Origin: Clostridia bacterium
Lineage (GTDB): Bacteria; Bacillota; Clostridia; Oscillospirales; CAG-272
Length of the DNA stretch: 22,538 bases
Direction of reading: 5' to 3'
Assembly (NCBI GenBank): GCA_017452565.1
Contig: JAFTMF010000139.1
Location: 1-22,538 of the forward strand
Positions 1 to 7,742 of this stretch are shown piece by piece. How positions within the stretch are numbered: the stretch's first letter is position 1; every line of letters starts with the position of its first letter. The notes below the pieces were generated by a model, which saw only the letters and a list, made by a program, of their open reading frames with translations, was not told the DNA's origin and searched no databases. A program made the translations under genes and the position numbers.

Positions 1-88
1 TGAGTACATTCGCTTTTATAACCATGATCGCATTCAACTTAATACAAAACTGACTCCGCTTGAAAAACGACGTCAGTTTGTTGCTTAG
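1..88 (+). CDS. IS3-family transposase, C-terminal fragment
   Basis: An open frame enters from the left edge (first full codon at 2) and ends at TAG 86-88, giving 28 residues that begin EYIRFYNHDRIQ and continue TKLTPLEKRRQF. The pattern YI.FYN..R.Q....LTP.E.R is the conserved C-terminal tail of IS3-family (IS150-like) OrfB transposases, just after the last catalytic Glu of the DDE integrase core. The core itself lies outside the window. It is the only mobile-element protein seen here. The alternative, an unrelated integrase-core protein, is unlikely because the tail matches closely and is followed by an IS-like end. Completeness and activity cannot be judged from this fragment. Confidence 0.85.
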   Translation, partial: EYIRFYNHDRIQLNTKLTPLEKRRQFVA

Positions 89-149
89 ATTTTATTTTTA
101 TCTACCACTGGGGTGTTTTTGTGCTGTCCGTACAATTTGGGGCAGGACA
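1..149 (+). mobile_element. Right end of an IS3-family insertion sequence
   Basis: After the transposase stop there are about 60 bases of non-coding sequence. They end in a segment around 121-149 that contains CTGTCC, a TTTGGGG run and a final GCAGGACA. IS3-family ends usually finish in CA-3' and often carry GGAC and CCCC/GGGG blocks in the terminal repeat, so the element boundary is placed at about 149. The 3-5 bp target duplication and the left end lie outside the window. The boundary is an inference. The element sits only about 28 bases beyond the stop codon of the next (minus-strand) gene. Confidence 0.6.
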
Positions 150-176
150 CTAACGGTACAGGGGAGATTTTTTCGA

Positions 177-686
177 TTATTGAAATGCACGCTCGGGAAG
201 CTGGGCTCTGAGTTGCGCTTGGAATTGATCGAATTTGCAGATTCCACCGTAGCAGAACGGGATAATCGGGCGCTCTACCGGTTCTCTTGCTTCCATAGAA
301 CGGATGTCACCAAGGAAGCGGATTCGTCCAATGTTGAATAGTCGCTCGATAGGCGTTTGCAGGAACTCGATGGCGTGAAGATCGCCTACGGTGATGACTG
401 TCTTGTACATTGTTCTTCCTCCAGACTGGATCCGAAGGCTTTCTATCCAAATCAGTTTCTGATTCTCCAGCGTAAACTCTTTGGGATAACAAGAGAGAAA
501 AGCAATCGAAGCTATGGTCGGTATCGATGCAATGAGAAGCAGCACCCACCAAGACTTTAACCACGCTGCTCCCTCTGCGAACATCCAAATGGCAGCAAAT
601 ACTGCGCCCAAAGCATATAGAACTACGATTTGCAGGAAATTATGTTTTACAAAGATATTTCCCAGTCGATTACAGCGAATGGTCAT
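177..686 (-). CDS. bPH2-like two-helix membrane protein, paralogue 1
   Basis: A 169-residue protein of unknown function. Two hydrophobic helices at about residues 19-37 and 46-66 are followed by a soluble domain. The segment QTPIERLFNIGRI (110-122), preceded by ITVGDLHAIEF, resembles the core of bacterial PH-like (bPH2, DUF304/YdbS) domains, where a helix-plus-strand motif Q.....R.....G.. is typical. It would be an inner-membrane protein with the PH-like domain in the cytoplasm. Its ATG overlaps the stop of the upstream paralogue (ATGA, 683-686), so the two are translationally coupled. It is the last gene of the glycosyltransferase-ABC-bPH cluster and ends 28 bases before the IS boundary. The C-terminal half is almost identical to that of paralogue 2, but the N-terminal half is divergent. 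The family call rests on motif resemblance, and no substrate or partner is known. Confidence 0.75.
   Translation of the reverse strand: MTIRCNRLGNIFVKHNFLQIVVLYALGAVFAAIWMFAEGAAWLKSWWVLLLIASIPTIASIAFLSCYPKEFTLENQKLIWIESLRIQSGGRTMYKTVITVGDLHAIEFLQTPIERLFNIGRIRFLGDIRSMEAREPVERPIIPFCYGGICKFDQFQAQLRAQLPERAFQ
216..396. repeat. 181-bp direct repeat, copy 1
   Basis: This segment covers the 3' half of bPH2 paralogue 1. It aligns without gaps to 737-917 in paralogue 2 at a constant offset of 521 bases, with about 17 mismatches counted by eye (roughly 90% identity). Outside it the two genes diverge quickly, so the similarity is confined to the part coding for the PH-like core. Confidence 0.85.
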
Positions 687-1243
687 TTTTCCCCCGCTTT
701 CTGAAATGCGGAATCAGATAGTTCCTTCCGCAATTTCGCTTGGAATTGATCGAACTTGCAAATACCGCCATAGTAGAACGGGATGATCGGGCGCTCTACC
801 GCTTCTCTTGCTTCCATAGAGCGGATGTCACCGAGGAAGCGGATTCGTCCGATATTGAACAACCGCTCGATAGGCGTTTGCAGAAACTCGATGGCGTGAA
901 GATCGCCTACTGTGATGGTAGCAGGTAGATCGAGCGCTCTCCAGCGATAGATCGCCACATATTGGTGAACCTCGTCGCGACGCACGCTCAGCTTTTCTTC
1001 CCACATCAGCTTCTTTCCGTCAAGAGAGATCCATTGCGGCAGATAAATCAAGGAAAACAGAACGAGAATTGTAGCAAGTACAAAGAAGGCAGGGAAAAAG
1101 ATCCAGATCTTCAATGCGTCCATTCCGAAAAACAGGAAGATGGTTACCGTCGGAAGCAGGAAGAAGCCTCCGTATATACTGAGCGCTTCCATTGCGTGAC
1201 GTTTGATAAACAGATAGCCAAGGCGGTTACAACGAAATATCAT
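683..1243 (-). CDS. bPH2-like two-helix membrane protein, paralogue 2
   Basis: A 186-residue protein with the same plan as its neighbours: a short N-terminus containing CNRLG, hydrophobic helices at about 22-40 and 46-67, and a PH-like region with QTPIERLFNIGRI at 122-134. It is longer than paralogue 1 by an insertion between the second helix and the PH-like core and by a short charged tail. A strong ribosome binding site (AAAGGAGA) lies 6 bases before the ATG. The gene begins 12 bases after the stop of paralogue 3 and overlaps the next gene by ATGA. From residue 108 on it is nearly identical to paralogue 1, and the underlying DNA is about 90% identical, so the copy is recent or has been homogenised. 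The function is unknown. Position in the operon suggests an accessory role to the ABC transporter. Confidence 0.75.
   Translation of the reverse strand: MIFRCNRLGYLFIKRHAMEALSIYGGFFLLPTVTIFLFFGMDALKIWIFFPAFFVLATILVLFSLIYLPQWISLDGKKLMWEEKLSVRRDEVHQYVAIYRWRALDLPATITVGDLHAIEFLQTPIERLFNIGRIRFLGDIRSMEAREAVERPIIPFYYGGICKFDQFQAKLRKELSDSAFQKAGEK
737..917. repeat. 181-bp direct repeat, copy 2
   Basis: Second copy, inside bPH2 paralogue 2, aligned without gaps to 216-396. Many of the mismatches are synonymous: both copies encode GDLHAIEFLQTPIERLFNIG and the residues after it with very few amino-acid changes. That argues for selection on the protein, recent gene conversion, or both. Confidence 0.85.
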
Positions 1244-1255
1244 ACGAGTCTCCTT

Positions 1256-1810
1256 TTATTGGAATGCAGAAGGCGGAAACGTTTCATACATATACTCTTT
1301 GAATCTGCTAAAGCTCGTGATGCCCGCAAATTCGAATGGAGGTTCGGGAGGAGCAACGGGAGGCGTTTCCCCGGTCTCGATCTGATAGGATCGCACATTT
1401 GCAATAAACGAAACACGCCCGATATTGAACCATCGCTCGATTGGGGTTTGCTTCAACTTGATCTTGCGGACATTTTCAGCTGTTATGGTTACACGATAAG
1501 GAATCCGTCGCTCGCGGATACGTCCCCCGTGCTGTTCTACACGGGTCAAAACTTGTTGCCACGAGAACTCCGGATTGCTCACCGTGATAAACTGATGCTT
1601 GTAATTGTCTTGTAGTGAATAGAGCAATACAAACGGAAGTACCACAATAGCGGCAAGTATCATCAACACGATTTCCCGCTCTTCTGCGCCATTCCACGAA
1701 ACCAACCCAATCAGCCCTGCATAGAGCAGGTATCCGTATAAAACCAGCAAAAGACGTTTGACTGTTTCACGGGCGAACAATCTTCCCCATTTGGTACAAT
1801 AGAAGTCCAT
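1256..1810 (-). CDS. bPH2-like two-helix membrane protein, paralogue 3
   Basis: A 184-residue protein and the most divergent of the three paralogues. Hydrophobic helices span about 19-38 and 46-66. The PH-like motif QTPIERWFNIGRV lies at 121-133, and a proline-rich loop (PPVAPPEPP) follows. The last residues, SAFQ, match the endings of the other two copies, and the N-terminal C....G.LF pattern is also kept. Its ATG is 3 bases after the stop of the ABC ATPase gene, and its ribosome binding site (GCAGGGA) lies inside the end of that gene, so it is almost certainly cotranslated with the transporter. It may be the founder copy from which the other two arose. The bPH2 assignment is by motif. No catalytic residues are apparent. 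Confidence 0.75.
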   Translation of the reverse strand: MDFYCTKWGRLFARETVKRLLLVLYGYLLYAGLIGLVSWNGAEEREIVLMILAAIVVLPFVLLYSLQDNYKHQFITVSNPEFSWQQVLTRVEQHGGRIRERRIPYRVTITAENVRKIKLKQTPIERWFNIGRVSFIANVRSYQIETGETPPVAPPEPPFEFAGITSFSRFKEYMYETFPPSAFQ

Positions 1811-1813
1811 AGG

Positions 1814-2590
1814 TTATCCCTGCCAAGGTTCACGGGCTTTGGGGGCATTCTTCTCTTGATCTGCTTTCAGCTCCAGCTCGTAGGTGTTTTTGTAATAGCC
1901 TTGCTTGTCTTTGTACAGATAGAGCTTGCCGTCGTCCATCATATAGATCTTATCGGCTTTGTCGGCAATGGACATATCGTGAGTGACCATAATCATAGTC
2001 ATACCCATCATTTTACGGGTTTCCAGCAGAAGCTCCAGCACCTCGTCGGCGTTTTTACGGTCCAGATTGCCGGTGGGCTCGTCGGCGAAAAGCACCTGGG
2101 GACGATTGATCAGTGCACGGGCAATGGCCACTCTCTGTTGCTGACCGCCTGACAGCTCGCTGGGAAGGTGACCGAGACGGTTGCCTATCTTCAGCGCCAG
2201 AATCAGCTTTTTCAGCGTTTCCTGGAATTGACTGTCGGACTTATTGCACATAACAGTTGGAACGAGGATGTTTTCCATTGCGGTAAGCTGAGGAATCAGA
2301 TTGTGCTTTTGGAATACCACGCCGGTAAACTCTCCCCGAAAACGGGAGAGTTTATCTGCGGACAGCTTGGTAATATCGGTGCCGCGGATGGTGACGCTGC
2401 CGAAGTTGGGACGGTCCAACCCTGCCAGCAGATTCAGCAAGGTGGATTTACCCGATCCGGATGCACCGATGATGGCGAGAAATTCGCCGTCCTCTACCTT
2501 GAGAGAGACGTGATTGACCGCAGTTACGACTGCATCGTACTGCTTATATTGGCGGATCAGATCCACCGCTTCCAGTATATATTTACTCAT
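1814..2590 (-). CDS. ABC transporter ATP-binding protein (MacB/LolD type)
   Basis: A 258-residue ATPase that powers the adjacent FtsX-type permease. All nucleotide-binding motifs are intact: Walker A GASGSGKST (42-50), Q-loop Q94, signature LSGGQQQR (146-153), Walker B VLFADEPT (166-173) and switch H204 in MVTHD. The overall sequence, including FADEPTGNLD, is typical of the MacB/LolD/BceA class. This class usually drives mechanotransmission, lipoprotein or peptide export, or peptide-antibiotic resistance rather than uptake. The start is placed at 2590 because AAGGAGG lies 9 bases upstream; the in-frame ATG at 2599 directly abuts that site and is too close. With this start the gene overlaps the permease stop by 8 bases, so the two are coupled. 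The C-terminus carries a charged tail of about 30 residues beyond the usual domain. Confidence 0.93.
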   Translation of the reverse strand: MSKYILEAVDLIRQYKQYDAVVTAVNHVSLKVEDGEFLAIIGASGSGKSTLLNLLAGLDRPNFGSVTIRGTDITKLSADKLSRFRGEFTGVVFQKHNLIPQLTAMENILVPTVMCNKSDSQFQETLKKLILALKIGNRLGHLPSELSGGQQQRVAIARALINRPQVLFADEPTGNLDRKNADEVLELLLETRKMMGMTMIMVTHDMSIADKADKIYMMDDGKLYLYKDKQGYYKNTYELELKADQEKNAPKAREPWQG

Positions 2591-5048
2591 TGGCTGCATC
2601 CTCCTTGGATTGCATCTCTACCCCGTCCCGATGAAGGGGAGATCCTTGTTTCTGATAGGTGAAATAGGGGAGCATCGTGCTGACAAATCCGCAGACGGCA
2701 CAGATCAGGATACCGATGAGGTAAGCTGCCCACGGCAGGCGGAAGGATGCCAGCATCTCGCCGCCGAGGAAACGAGTTCCCCAACCGATGATCCGATGGA
2801 TGAACCACGATACCACCGGTGCCAATGCAGCGAACACAATCGCTCCCGTTCCTGCATATCGCAGTGCATCCTGCAAAAACAGCTGTCGAATACTGTCGAG
2901 TGGCGCACCCACTGCCAGATAAAGCTCAAACTCTTGTCTGCGCTTATAGTAGAACAGAATCTGAGAGAACACCCATACCATCGGTGATACTGCCAGCAGA
3001 ACCGATGAGAAGAGGGTGAATACACCGGTATAGTTTTTGTTAGCATCCAGTTGACGGGCTTCTCTGGTATTCAGATCGGTAACCGTCATATTGGAATAGA
3101 GATACTCTGCTCTTCTCAGATATTCGTACAGCTTGGCTTCTTCCTGCTCGGTAGAGCCGTGTTTTGCATACACCTGCAGACTGTCATAAATAGGCGCATA
3201 GCCGGTGACCTTTTGGTAATCCTTTGCATTGAAGAAGATCGACCAGTTTTCTTCGGTGGGCATATCGCTGATGATTGCACCGATCTTGTACTCTGTGTAC
3301 TTGAATGTGCCGCGATTGAGATATGCCAGCAGAATCTGATCGAGATCGGTGACGAAGAGCATCTCCTGCTCTACGGTCAGCAGCGGTTCGAGATCGCCTA
3401 CAGGCTTTGCGATATAGATCGTGTCGCCAACCTTCCAGTCAAATCGAACGGAGCCAAGGAAGCTGTCGGTGACTGCAATGGTATTTTTCTCGGTGAGCAC
3501 CGATTCCAGCGAGCCTTCGATGCCGTATCCTAAGAACTCGAAGGAGGAAATAATCTCTTCATCCAGCGATTTGTAATCGGTGTTCATCTGATAGCGCCAT
3601 TTGGTTCCTGCGTTGGTCACCGAAACGCCGCCAGCGCCGAATTTGGCGTTTTCATCGGCAAAACGAACGTGAGAGCGGACACCCCGCGCCGGGAAGACGC
3701 TTTCTTTATAGATCGTTCCCAGATTGGGAAGTTCTGCAAAGACTTTGCTGATTTCATCGGTATAGCCGTAGGCAGAATAGTCGATGTTGGGAATTTCTTC
3801 TTTCTGCTCGGTATCCGCTTGGCTATCGGAGTCGGGCTTTTCTGCGCTGTCAGCGTCTTCGGAGTCGCCTTCGCTATCCTCGGTTCCCTCTTCGGTTTTG
3901 GGAGTCTCTTCCTTATCAGAAGGCTGATAGGGACCGGGAGTACCGGGGATGGCAAAATCCACACGGTACAGAGGCATAGGAGTGTCCAGCATTCTCTGAT
4001 AACAGCCGGCAAGGGTCATACCGCCTACGAACAGCATCGCAAAGGAGAGGGTCATCGCCAGCAAGCGGACGCTGTATTTCCAGAATCGTCCGAAGGAAAG
4101 CCAGCCAAGCCCGCCCGGGAAGGTAGTGCCAACCAGCGGCTGGGAGCGGCGGGGGGAATGGATCAGGTTGGAGTTATCGTCTGCAATCAGATGCTTGACG
4201 GGAGGCTTTCGGGAGACAGCTTTGATGCTGGCAAATACCGAAATGCCTACGGTAAACAGCGAAATGAACAGCGTGAGGAGGCATCCGCTGATGCTGACAG
4301 CAAAGCCCAGCTCTGCCTTTCGGAAGATCAGCCAGCAGAAGAGATTGGACAGCACCACTGCAGGCAGCCAAGTAAACAGAGCCGCCCATACCATCTCCCA
4401 GATGGCTGTTCGGAACAGCCGCAAGAAATTGGCACCGAAGGACATATAGACGCCATAGGTGAATTTATAGTGGTTAGTCATAATGGTATGGAGTACCCAT
4501 ACGGCGAGTGCGCCCAATACGACCACCATCACCAGCTGAAGAACCAGTACGGCACGATTTCCCGCACGCTCCAATTGATAGGACAACAGTAATGTTTTCG
4601 CTTCAGTATATGGGCCTTCCGCTTCCATTGCCGTGCGGTAGAGGGTGCGGAACTTGCGGTAGGACTCCTCCACTTCGTCTTCGAATTGGATGTACAGATC
4701 GTACCGACGTTCTCTGCCGTCGGTGGTTTGGGTTACGTCTGCGCCTAAGAGGGTAAAAATCTTCTTTTCCTCATCTTGATCCAGATCCAGATTGTGGAGG
4801 ATGGCTCGTTGGGTTTCGTTACAGCCCAGCAGCTTCAAATGATACAGCGATCCCGATTGGGTGCGGTATTCTCCTTCCAAATAGGCAAGCTGGGTGCGGT
4901 CATTATTGGAATAAAGGGTGAGGATACTGCAAAACAGTCCCTGCAATAAAAACAAAACCACAAAAAAACACAGATAACGGGGGAATTCAAAGCGTATAGT
5001 CTTCAGCGACAGCTGAATATCCCGTTTCATTGCTTCGGTTAACTTCAT
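2583..5048 (-). CDS. ABC transporter permease, FtsX/MacB-like, two-domain
   Basis: An 821-residue membrane protein. A first helix lies at about 24-46, followed by an extracytoplasmic segment. A three-helix FtsX block covers about 163-280 (including YGVYMSFGAN), then a further helix at about 325-350. A large external domain of about 300 residues comes next, and a second FtsX block occupies about 670-805 (YLAVGAPLDSIRQLF). This duplicated layout matches MacB/LolE-type permeases with a big outer domain. An acidic, Ser/Thr/Glu-rich linker spans about 375-420. The start is set at 5048 because AAAGGAA lies just upstream; the ATG at 5069 has no ribosome binding site. The gene follows the glycosyltransferase by 39 bases and overlaps the ATPase. 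The substrate is unknown: a peptide, lipoprotein or envelope-stress role is possible. No adjacent two-component system supports a Bce-type call. Confidence 0.88.
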   Translation of the reverse strand: MKLTEAMKRDIQLSLKTIRFEFPRYLCFFVVLFLLQGLFCSILTLYSNNDRTQLAYLEGEYRTQSGSLYHLKLLGCNETQRAILHNLDLDQDEEKKIFTLLGADVTQTTDGRERRYDLYIQFEDEVEESYRKFRTLYRTAMEAEGPYTEAKTLLLSYQLERAGNRAVLVLQLVMVVVLGALAVWVLHTIMTNHYKFTYGVYMSFGANFLRLFRTAIWEMVWAALFTWLPAVVLSNLFCWLIFRKAELGFAVSISGCLLTLFISLFTVGISVFASIKAVSRKPPVKHLIADDNSNLIHSPRRSQPLVGTTFPGGLGWLSFGRFWKYSVRLLAMTLSFAMLFVGGMTLAGCYQRMLDTPMPLYRVDFAIPGTPGPYQPSDKEETPKTEEGTEDSEGDSEDADSAEKPDSDSQADTEQKEEIPNIDYSAYGYTDEISKVFAELPNLGTIYKESVFPARGVRSHVRFADENAKFGAGGVSVTNAGTKWRYQMNTDYKSLDEEIISSFEFLGYGIEGSLESVLTEKNTIAVTDSFLGSVRFDWKVGDTIYIAKPVGDLEPLLTVEQEMLFVTDLDQILLAYLNRGTFKYTEYKIGAIISDMPTEENWSIFFNAKDYQKVTGYAPIYDSLQVYAKHGSTEQEEAKLYEYLRRAEYLYSNMTVTDLNTREARQLDANKNYTGVFTLFSSVLLAVSPMVWVFSQILFYYKRRQEFELYLAVGAPLDSIRQLFLQDALRYAGTGAIVFAALAPVVSWFIHRIIGWGTRFLGGEMLASFRLPWAAYLIGILICAVCGFVSTMLPYFTYQKQGSPLHRDGVEMQSKEDAANE

Positions 5049-5087
5049 AGGATTCCTTTCCAAATGCATTTGAGGGATTCGGGTGGA

Positions 5088-6113
5088 TTATTCTTGCGAA
5101 TGTGAAGCGTTTTTCTCCTGTTGGGCGCGATATTTCAGCGTTCGCTCCCATTCCAGAGCGGCTTTGCCGTTTTTCAGCAACAACATGCGATACAATAGCG
5201 GCGATGATGCCAACAGTTGCAGCTGAATTCTTTCTTTTTGGGAGATGTGCTGCTCTTTGTGAAGCAGATCGTTGCAAGAGTTCAGAACCGCTCTCGCATT
5301 TCGTTTTACCTCTTTCTTGCGGATGGTAAAGCTGCCTTCGTGACGGTAGCGGAATGCGGCACGGTAGGCCAGCCGAATACAAATATCCTTTCGCTCCAAT
5401 TTGGGGAGAATGTGAAGATAAGCACGGCATAAATCCAGCCACGCTGTCTCCGCCGATCTGCGGGATACCAGCGAGCCTAAATAGCGGAAATAGTAATACA
5501 AGGGGAGGTTTACCTTAATGATTTTGGCATTGCAGTGAATGGACATTGCTACAGCATTGAACAGCGCGTCCTCTCCAAATTGCAGACCGTCCGGGAAAGT
5601 GACGCCATCCAAATAGCCTTTGCGGTAGATTCTTCCCCAGCAGGAAGAGCGAAGCAGAATGTCATTGCCGGCAGACGTAACGTCGTGCACCGATACCAAG
5701 TAGTCGGTCTGCAAGGGTGGGAAGGATTCGGGGATAGGATTTCTCACTTCCAGAAAGTCGCAGACCGCCATATCGGCATCCCGCCCCTCCGCTTCTGCAA
5801 GCAGGATTTTCAGACAGTCCCGATGAATCCAGTCATCCGAATCCACGAAGGAAATATAGTCGCCCTTTGCGAGCGCAAGCCCTGCATTGCGAGCAGAGGA
5901 TACACCGCCGTTGGGTTTGGATACAACTTTGACTCTTGCATCTTGCCCTGCGATGGTTTGCAGGATAGATAGACTATCGTCACTGCTTCCGTCATCTACG
6001 CAGATGACCTCGATATTACCGTGACTGCTATCAAGGATTGCACCGATTGAGCGATGCAGATATGCCGCCGCATTGTATACGGGAATAATCACAGAAATGA
6101 GACGTTCGCTCAT
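5088..6113 (-). CDS. Family 2 glycosyltransferase
   Basis: A 341-residue GT-A fold enzyme expected to transfer a sugar from a nucleotide-sugar onto a surface glycan or lipid carrier on the cytoplasmic face of the membrane. The N-terminus ISVIIPVYNAAAYL (6-19), CVDDGSSDDS (38-47), NGGVSSARNAGL (68-79) and the metal-binding DSDDW (91-95) are textbook GT2 motifs. The C-terminal 100 residues are basic and contain no clear membrane helix. The ribosome binding site AAAGGAGA is well placed before the ATG. It is the first gene of the cluster that continues into the ABC transporter. Only about 23 bases separate the preceding guaB terminator from the start codon, so an independent promoter is not obvious. 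Donor and acceptor cannot be predicted. Confidence 0.92.
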   Translation of the reverse strand: MSERLISVIIPVYNAAAYLHRSIGAILDSSHGNIEVICVDDGSSDDSLSILQTIAGQDARVKVVSKPNGGVSSARNAGLALAKGDYISFVDSDDWIHRDCLKILLAEAEGRDADMAVCDFLEVRNPIPESFPPLQTDYLVSVHDVTSAGNDILLRSSCWGRIYRKGYLDGVTFPDGLQFGEDALFNAVAMSIHCNAKIIKVNLPLYYYFRYLGSLVSRRSAETAWLDLCRAYLHILPKLERKDICIRLAYRAAFRYRHEGSFTIRKKEVKRNARAVLNSCNDLLHKEQHISQKERIQLQLLASSPLLYRMLLLKNGKAALEWERTLKYRAQQEKNASHSQE

Positions 6114-6136
6114 TGAAAATCTCCTTTCGGGGAAAC

Positions 6137-6166
6137 AAAAATCGGAGTGGTACAGACCACTCCGAT
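6137..6166 (-). terminator. Intrinsic terminator after guaB
   Basis: Read on the minus strand, ATCGGAGTGG and CCACTCCGAT form a perfect 10-bp stem (6141-6166) with a 6-base loop. A run of five T follows. It starts about 34 bases after the guaB stop and ends about 23 bases before the glycosyltransferase ATG, so it may act as an attenuator for the downstream cluster. Confidence 0.9.
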
Positions 6167-6199
6167 CTTTTCAGACCTTGCGGTCATGACTACGGGTTC

Positions 6200-7663
6200 T
6201 TATTCAACCTTAACGCTGTAGTTGGGCGCTTCTTTGGTGATGTTGATATCGTGAGGATGAGACTCTCTCAGACCGTTGCCGGTAATACGGATAAACTTGC
6301 CGTTCTCCTTCAGCTCGGGGATGGTCTCGGTACCGCAGTAACCCATACCGGAGCGCAGACCGCCCATCAGCTGATAGATGGTATCGGACAGCGGACCCTT
6401 GAAGGGTACACGGCCTTCTACGCCTTCGGGTACCAGCTTCTTGGTGCCGGTCTGGAAGTAACGGTCCTTACTACCCTTTTCCATAGCGGCAATAGAGCCC
6501 ATACCACGGTATACCTTGAAGGAGCGTCCCTGGTAGATTTCGGTTTCTCCGGGAGATTCCTCACAGCCTGCGAACAGGGAGCCGATCATAATCACGTCTG
6601 CACCTGCGGCAATTGCCTTGGGAAGATCGCCACTGTATTTGATGCCGCCGTCAGCAATTACGGGGATGCCGTATTCTTTAGCGACTTCGTAAACGTCATT
6701 GATTGCGGTAAGCTGAGGCACACCGATACCTGCTACCACACGGGTAGTACAGATAGAACCGGGGCCGATACCAACCTTTACTGCGTCAGCGCCAGCCTCG
6801 ATGAGGTCGCGTGCTGCTTCGGCGGTCGCAATATTGCCGGCGATTACCTGACAGCCCGGGAATGCTGCCTTGATCTTCTTCAGACAGGTCATAATGTTCT
6901 TGGAATGACCGTGTGCGCTATCCAGCACTAAGAAGTCCGCACCGACAGCCAGCAGTGCGCCTGCACGATCCAGAACGTCAGCGGTTACGCCGATCGCGGC
7001 GCCACACAGCAGACGACCCTTTTCATCCTTAGCGGAGTTGGGGTACTTCTGCGCTTTTTCGATATCTTTGATGGTAATCAAACCTCTGAGAGTGAAGTTT
7101 TCATCTACCAGAGGGAGCTTTTCGATCTTATGCTTGGACAGAATAGCCTCTGCATCGTCCAAAGTAGTGCCAACGGGAGCAGTGACCAGATTCTCACAGG
7201 TCATTACGTCGCGGATCTTCATATTGTGATTTTTAAGGAAACGCATATCACGGTTGGTGATAATGCCTACCAAGTGCTTGTCACCGTCGCAGATCGGTAC
7301 ACCGGACACCTTATACTTGCCCATCAGCTCGTCTGCCTCGTAGACGTAGTTATCGGGATGGAGATAGAAGGGGTTGGTGATAACGCCGTTCTCGGAACGC
7401 TTTACACGCTCAACCTGATCGGCCTGCTGCTCGATGGTCATATTCTTATGAATTACGCCTACGCCGCCTTCACGGGCAATCGCGATAGCAAGACGAGACT
7501 CGGTTACGGTATCCATAGCCACACTCATCAGGGGGATGTTCAGAGTGATCTTCTTGGTCAGATGTGTTTCCAGCTTTACAGTATTGGGAAGCACCTCGCT
7601 CTTCTGTGGAACCAGAAGGACGTCATCAAAAGTAATACCTTCTCTTGCAAACTTGTCGCTCAT
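6200..7663 (-). CDS. guaB: IMP dehydrogenase
   Basis: A 487-residue enzyme of normal length. It catalyses NAD-dependent oxidation of IMP to XMP, the committed step of guanine nucleotide synthesis, in the cytoplasm. The catalytic loop GIGPGSICTTR carries Cys305. The monovalent-cation and IMP sites are represented by GVGVIHKN, DSAHGHS and MGSIAAM. The Arg401-Tyr402 pair sits in the mobile flap. A Bateman module of two CBS domains is inserted at about 95-205. The start is supported by AAGGAGAG 6 bases upstream and by conserved family spacing (F..GITFDDVLLVP). It is transcribed alone from a perfect-consensus promoter and ends in an intrinsic terminator. A 16-bp palindrome over the transcription start suggests control by a repressor. 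No guaA lies nearby. Confidence 0.98.
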   Translation of the reverse strand: MSDKFAREGITFDDVLLVPQKSEVLPNTVKLETHLTKKITLNIPLMSVAMDTVTESRLAIAIAREGGVGVIHKNMTIEQQADQVERVKRSENGVITNPFYLHPDNYVYEADELMGKYKVSGVPICDGDKHLVGIITNRDMRFLKNHNMKIRDVMTCENLVTAPVGTTLDDAEAILSKHKIEKLPLVDENFTLRGLITIKDIEKAQKYPNSAKDEKGRLLCGAAIGVTADVLDRAGALLAVGADFLVLDSAHGHSKNIMTCLKKIKAAFPGCQVIAGNIATAEAARDLIEAGADAVKVGIGPGSICTTRVVAGIGVPQLTAINDVYEVAKEYGIPVIADGGIKYSGDLPKAIAAGADVIMIGSLFAGCEESPGETEIYQGRSFKVYRGMGSIAAMEKGSKDRYFQTGTKKLVPEGVEGRVPFKGPLSDTIYQLMGGLRSGMGYCGTETIPELKENGKFIRITGNGLRESHPHDINITKEAPNYSVKVE

Positions 7664-7724
7664 ATCGACTCTCCTTGTCTTTCACAATTATTCTTCCGAT
7701 AACCATATTGATAACGGATCGAAA

Positions 7725-7740
7725 AACAAATATATTTGTT
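7725..7740. promoter_or_regulatory. Palindromic candidate operator at the guaB start site
   Basis: AACAAATATATTTGTT is a perfect 16-bp palindrome. It begins 2 bases downstream of the -10 element and so covers the expected transcription start. A dimeric regulator bound here would block transcription. The site does not resemble the Bacillus PurR box. Which protein binds, if any, is unknown. Confidence 0.45.
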
Positions 7741-7742
7741 CC

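Noticed and set aside
60..341. Plus-strand open frame starting inside the IS transposase tail
   Set aside because: It begins in the middle of the transposase reading frame, crosses the IS end and runs antisense to paralogue 1; no ribosome binding site.
3669..4592. Plus-strand open frame (307 codons) opposite the ABC permease
   Set aside because: Shadow of the permease gene: no ribosome binding site and a low-complexity composition mirroring the permease codons.
1814..5048. Bce-type bacitracin-resistance module
   Set aside because: ATPase and permease classes fit loosely, but no histidine kinase or response regulator is adjacent and the permease has two FtsX blocks with a different domain layout.
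7664..7736. Purine riboswitch in the guaB leader
   Set aside because: The leader is about 70 bases and AT-rich, and I found neither the conserved three-way-junction elements nor a terminator or sequestrator stem.
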